DNA of 64,000 bases from Isoperla grammatica. Taxonomy: Eukaryota > Arthropoda > Insecta > Plecoptera > Perlodidae. Of the stretch, positions 60,588 through 64,000 are shown piece after piece; within the stretch, counting starts at the first letter, position 1; each line of letters opens with the position of its first letter. The position numbers and the translations under genes were made by a program. The notes under the pieces were generated by a model, which had not been told where the DNA came from, made no database searches, and saw only the letters and a list, made by a program, of their open reading frames with translations. The DNA lies in assembly GCA_945910005.1 (NCBI GenBank), contig OX246741.1, forward strand, positions 4,671,946 to 4,735,945, read 5' to 3'.

Positions 60588-61969
60588 CAGGGGCGGACAG
60601 GCCCACCGGGCAACCGGGCAAATGCCCCGTGGCCTGCCTGTTTTGGCCCAAATTTGGCCTGGTCTGACTGGAACAGGCATAAACTAAACTGCCTGGCGCC
60701 AGTTGCCGCGCTGGCGGCGCTGCCCACCGTGTACCTGTGAGTGAAGAAAACACTAATCTACTAATAACAATCAGATAGTGGTGTGCGCTGCCCGGCATAG
60801 GCGTGCGCAGGAGGGGGCAAGGGGGGCAGTGTCCCCCCATTAGGATAGGTGTTTTTTTTGCAGAATGAGGCATTAGATTAGAAAATCATATTTAGTGGCG
60901 CTTTGCTCGCAAGTCACAACACAGTAGAAGTGTCTATAAATATAATCCTCCAACTTTTACTGTTTCTCTAACTACCTTGCCCGTTTGGCCAGGGAGAAAA
61001 TAGGTCCAGGGACAGTGCCTGTCGTAAGAGGCGACAAAAATGATGTCGTATATGACATAATGGTTCTTATTTTATCTGAAGTCCTAGATTGGTTTGACTT
61101 TGGAATGAGCTGACCGGAGTCAACATCACCTGTTGCTCTAACACCAAAATTTTGGCTTTGTGACTGACCACTTTACCATCACTTTGTAACAATGATATCA
61201 CTGTTAAATTAAACCATTCAACAGACAACCTTTCGACAACCTTTACTCCTCCTGAAACGCTTAAAAACACATTAAAAAGCACCTGTTTTAAAAAAATCGC
61301 CTGCGGCGCGTTTTTGTAGTGGATATCCCCCCCACACTTGGAAGGTGTGGGGCGCCGTCGGGAAGTACTTTGGCCGGGAATTTATTGTGCCCCCCATTGA
61401 TCAACCTTTGTGCACGCCTCGGCGCTGCAGTCCCTCCCACAGAAGAATGTAAATTTTTGCTGACAATTTTATATTCTTTACCAACTATGTAAAACACTAT
61501 GTTACTGTTAAGAAGATATAGATTTCACGATAAACTTTCGCTTTCCATTGTCAATAATATACTCAAAAATCAATGGGCTTACATGTGCAAGTTTGAAATT
61601 TAAATTTCTTTAGATCCGAGTCCCCCCCCCCCCCACCCCCCTTCCGTTACGATATTGCAAGGTTTAAATTACATAGTAGAATCGTTGGATTTCGGTGTAA
61701 CTTGATGTCATTCTCATCAGTCGTTAGACAGTGTTCCAATCTTCTTGCTGGTGTTTTTTCTACTTTTAACCAACGAAAAGTATAGTATTTCGGTAGTGCA
61801 TTCAGCCTGCTATGTTTTTTCTAAAACGCACCAAATGCCTTCTAAAAACCTGATCTGAAGAAATTTCGCCTGCGGCGCTGTTGTTGGGGGGCCACAGCCC
61901 CCCAAACCCCCCGTGCCTGGCCTGACCAAAAGTTTGCCCGGCCTGGAATTTTTTCCCAGTCCGCCCCTG
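60588..61969. mobile_element. hAT-like element, copy B, with nested insertion
   Basis: Termini caggggcggac (60588) and gtccgcccctg (61969) are inverted copies of each other. Its two flanks, 60588-60725 and about 61597-61969, match copy A (99-579) in reverse order, so an extra stretch of about 870 bp interrupts the family sequence. The outer parts include the phrase gcctgcggcgct. No intact 8-bp target duplication is seen. Confidence 0.6.
60796..61424. mobile_element. Nested non-autonomous element inside copy B
   Basis: Left end cataggcgtgcgcaggaggg, right end (minus) aggcgtgcacaaaggttgat, giving a TIR of roughly 12-15 bp. It lies wholly in the segment that copy A lacks. Its interior carries a minus-strand tail fragment of repeat family H (gtcgtaagaggcgac). 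hAT-like by terminus; boundaries approximate. Confidence 0.45.
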
Positions 61970-63341
61970 GGTGTGTGTGGGGGGGGGGGGAAGGGGGGGG
62001 ATGATGGACGTTTGGATTGCAAAGAGGGCCGGCTTCTATGAAGAATAAGTGAGAAAGTAGGAAGGTCATGTGAGATGAATAAAGGAACTACAAAGAGATG
62101 CACGAGAGCCCTCTTTGCGGGCACCAGTCACCACGAGGAGTAACCCACCTCGACAGGTACAAGACCACGAAATACGTTGTCCATACCTCTAGTTTGCTCT
62201 TTCTCCGCTAGAGAGTGCTTAGAGCAGAATACGGATACTAGTGTGCCTGCGCGGTTTGGTATCCCGCCTAGCGCGCATGTAACCATGGCTGCCTACCTTT
62301 CAGTGCAACCATTGAACTTCATACATTTTACGCCGAGTATCTCGCGTTGTACTATGTATGTATTAGACTGTCGAGGTCCGTATTGTGGCCATAAATCGGT
62401 TTTCTCACTTCCGGCCGATTTAAGGTCAATATCCATTGATTATACCCGAAAATGGTATTGTTCTGAGAAATGTCCGTGACAGTAAATTGACCCCCAACCA
62501 AACATATACACCGAAATGCAAAAATGTATACTATTGAATATTTGGAGGATATAATGAAGAATGAAGAATGAAGACCATGGCAATCTTCCTCCGTCATTAT
62601 GGTAGTTTTCGTGGTTTTCCAGCCATACGAAGAGCGAATGCTGCAACAGATAGGTAGGAACCGCAAATCGGCCATGGTCGTACGTACGTACATACATACA
62701 TACATGCACCTAATCCATAGTTTGGTCAATAATATATTTAATTCGTTGCAAGTAGAGATAAATAAGATAAGCACATGGAAATACTTGATATTTGTGTCCG
62801 CACGGCATCTTTACACCGGGTTTGACCGAGTATGGATGTATTAAAACAGTAACATAAAAATACTGATTTTTTTGTTGGCTGCGTAAGAATGGATGTTTAT
62901 CTTTATCTTACAAGAAACTAAATATGATCCTCTAGTAAGTTAGCTCAAGTGATCGGTCTCTTGTCCAACGAGTATAATATTACATATAGGTGTATGTTTT
63001 GTTATTACATGAGATATTGAATAAGGTATGATTGGGAATCACGAGACCCTTAAGAAAATCTTTCATTAAAAAATTCGTGTAGAATTATTCAATGAATTTT
63101 CACCACATCAGGGATCCAGAATGAATATAAACAAAATATTTGGTAATGCAATATAAAATCAATAACTTGCATTTGTATTTATTATTGTCTTCAGTTACAC
63201 ACTCAATTACATTCGTCGTAATTATAATATTTAGGTGTATGTATTTATGTATTGATTGTAATATGTGGTACTGAATAAAAACAATTGATTGATGTATTGA
63301 CTGAACCATCTGTGATTGTGATTGAACATTAGATAACATGT

Positions 63342-63374
<33 letters not shown>

Positions 63375-63507
63375 CCTGATTATATTGTTTAAATGGCTTT
63401 TAGTCTAAATGTTCTATATTACTAGATCTATAGGTAACTTTTGAAGGATTTCCAATGATGATACAATAATATATTTAATTGGCTAATGCGAATCAAGTGT
63501 GATTCTA
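61970..63507. other. Intergenic region downstream of the lectin gene
   Basis: Holds a G run at 61979-61990, a repeat of tacg/cata units near 62686-62706 and an (AT)n run at 63346-63374. A minus-strand AATAAA at about 63184-63177 could serve the lectin gene's 3' end, about 325 bp beyond its stop; unproven. No other gene seen. Confidence 0.4.
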
Positions 63508-63659
63508 CTAGAGCTCTAGTTCGCATAGAAACGGATCTTTAGCTGGACAGTCAGTGTCTCCCAGGCCTCCTCTCACGAGGTTCACAATCCCGCAGTACTG
63601 TCCTTTGTTCGGCTGGCCGGGGTCCCAGCGCTCGAAACCCGTACTGTTCAACGGGTCTC
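63508..63659 (-). CDS. C-type lectin domain protein, last coding exon
   Basis: Acceptor AG at 63661-63660 after ctgtctgttttac; stop TAG at 63510-63508. The exon enters with 2 nt of a split codon and encodes about 49 residues. These match the end of a C-type lectin domain: FERWDPGQPNKGQYCGIV, then GDTDCPAKDPFLCELEL. The W-x-P-G-Q-P-N and the final C...C (C of GDTDC, C of LCEL) are family landmarks. The usual WND calcium/sugar motif before the penultimate cysteine is replaced by LGDT, so sugar binding may be altered or lost. Upstream exons lie beyond base 64000. Such proteins are usually secreted or membrane-bound recognition molecules. Confidence 0.8.
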
Positions 63660-64000
63660 CTGTAAAACAGACAGGTGTCATGAAATTTACAGCCGAAACT
63701 GAAAAAATCAGAATAAACATTCTAAAAAATTCTTTGTTATTTTATCTATTAAAGTTTATATACATAAAATTAACAGCTCAATAATTAATTATAAACTCAG
63801 TAAGTTCAATAACAAAATATGCTTCCGCTTGGATGCAAAGGTAAAAAACACCACAGTAAAAAAATATCTGTATGAATTGTGGAATTGCAGTTTTAGGGGG
63901 TTCGACCAATGTAAATTCTGAAACAACAAATGCGCAGTGTATTATTACTGGTGCTTCAAACAGTAGAACAAATAATAATATTTCGTAGGAAACCTGCCCA
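63660..64000. other. Intron of the lectin-domain gene
   Basis: AT-rich sequence upstream (minus strand) of the last exon; no further exon recognised before the right edge. Confidence 0.5.

Overview
The window looks like nuclear DNA of an invertebrate animal. It is AT-rich, genes are split by long introns with GT-AG boundaries, and most of the sequence is interspersed or tandem repeat. A lophotrochozoan, perhaps a mollusc, is my best guess, but that is inference only. Protein-coding content is low, and nothing here looks prokaryotic, organellar or viral apart from one integrated LTR retrotransposon.

One minus-strand gene spans almost the whole window. Five consecutive exons (57155-56342, 16379-16183, 12746-12571, 10579-10401, 1468-1301) join with matching codon phase. 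They encode the N-terminal part of a 'nose resistant to fluoxetine' (NRF-6)-like protein: signal peptide, long linker, extracellular NRF domain, first membrane segment, and the start of the acyltransferase-3 membrane domain. The 3' remainder lies beyond base 1. Intron 1 is about 40 kb. The last coding exon of a second minus-strand gene, a C-type-lectin-domain protein, sits at 63511-63659.

Intron 4 holds a young, apparently intact Ty3/Gypsy-type LTR retrotransposon (3953-10254, minus strand, same sense as the host gene). Its two 360-bp LTRs look identical. It has a tRNA-Lys-type primer binding site, a Gag ORF, and a Pol frame reached through a textbook -1 frameshift site (slippery heptamer plus a possible pseudoknot).

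The introns carry several tandem arrays: 72 bp at 3074-3577, 137 bp at 16425-17164, 38/45 bp at 35577-36070, 83 bp at 39278-40415, 144 bp at 47268-47576 and 81 bp at 51763-53045. The 137-bp array is built from the acceptor and first half of exon 2 of the host gene. The 83-bp array repeats a perfect cAMP-response-element palindrome that also occurs upstream of exon 1. Transposons include hAT-like elements (99-579, 40757-41058, 60588-61969), a TTAA-flanked element (11092-11760), several palindromic MITE-like elements, a tRNA-derived SINE family in four copies, and the 3' end of a LINE. A nearly perfect 99-bp-arm hairpin lies at 51141-51352.

I found no convincing new multi-gene system. The most unusual items are the exon-derived decoy-acceptor array, the CRE array, the long hairpin and the retrotransposon frameshift module.
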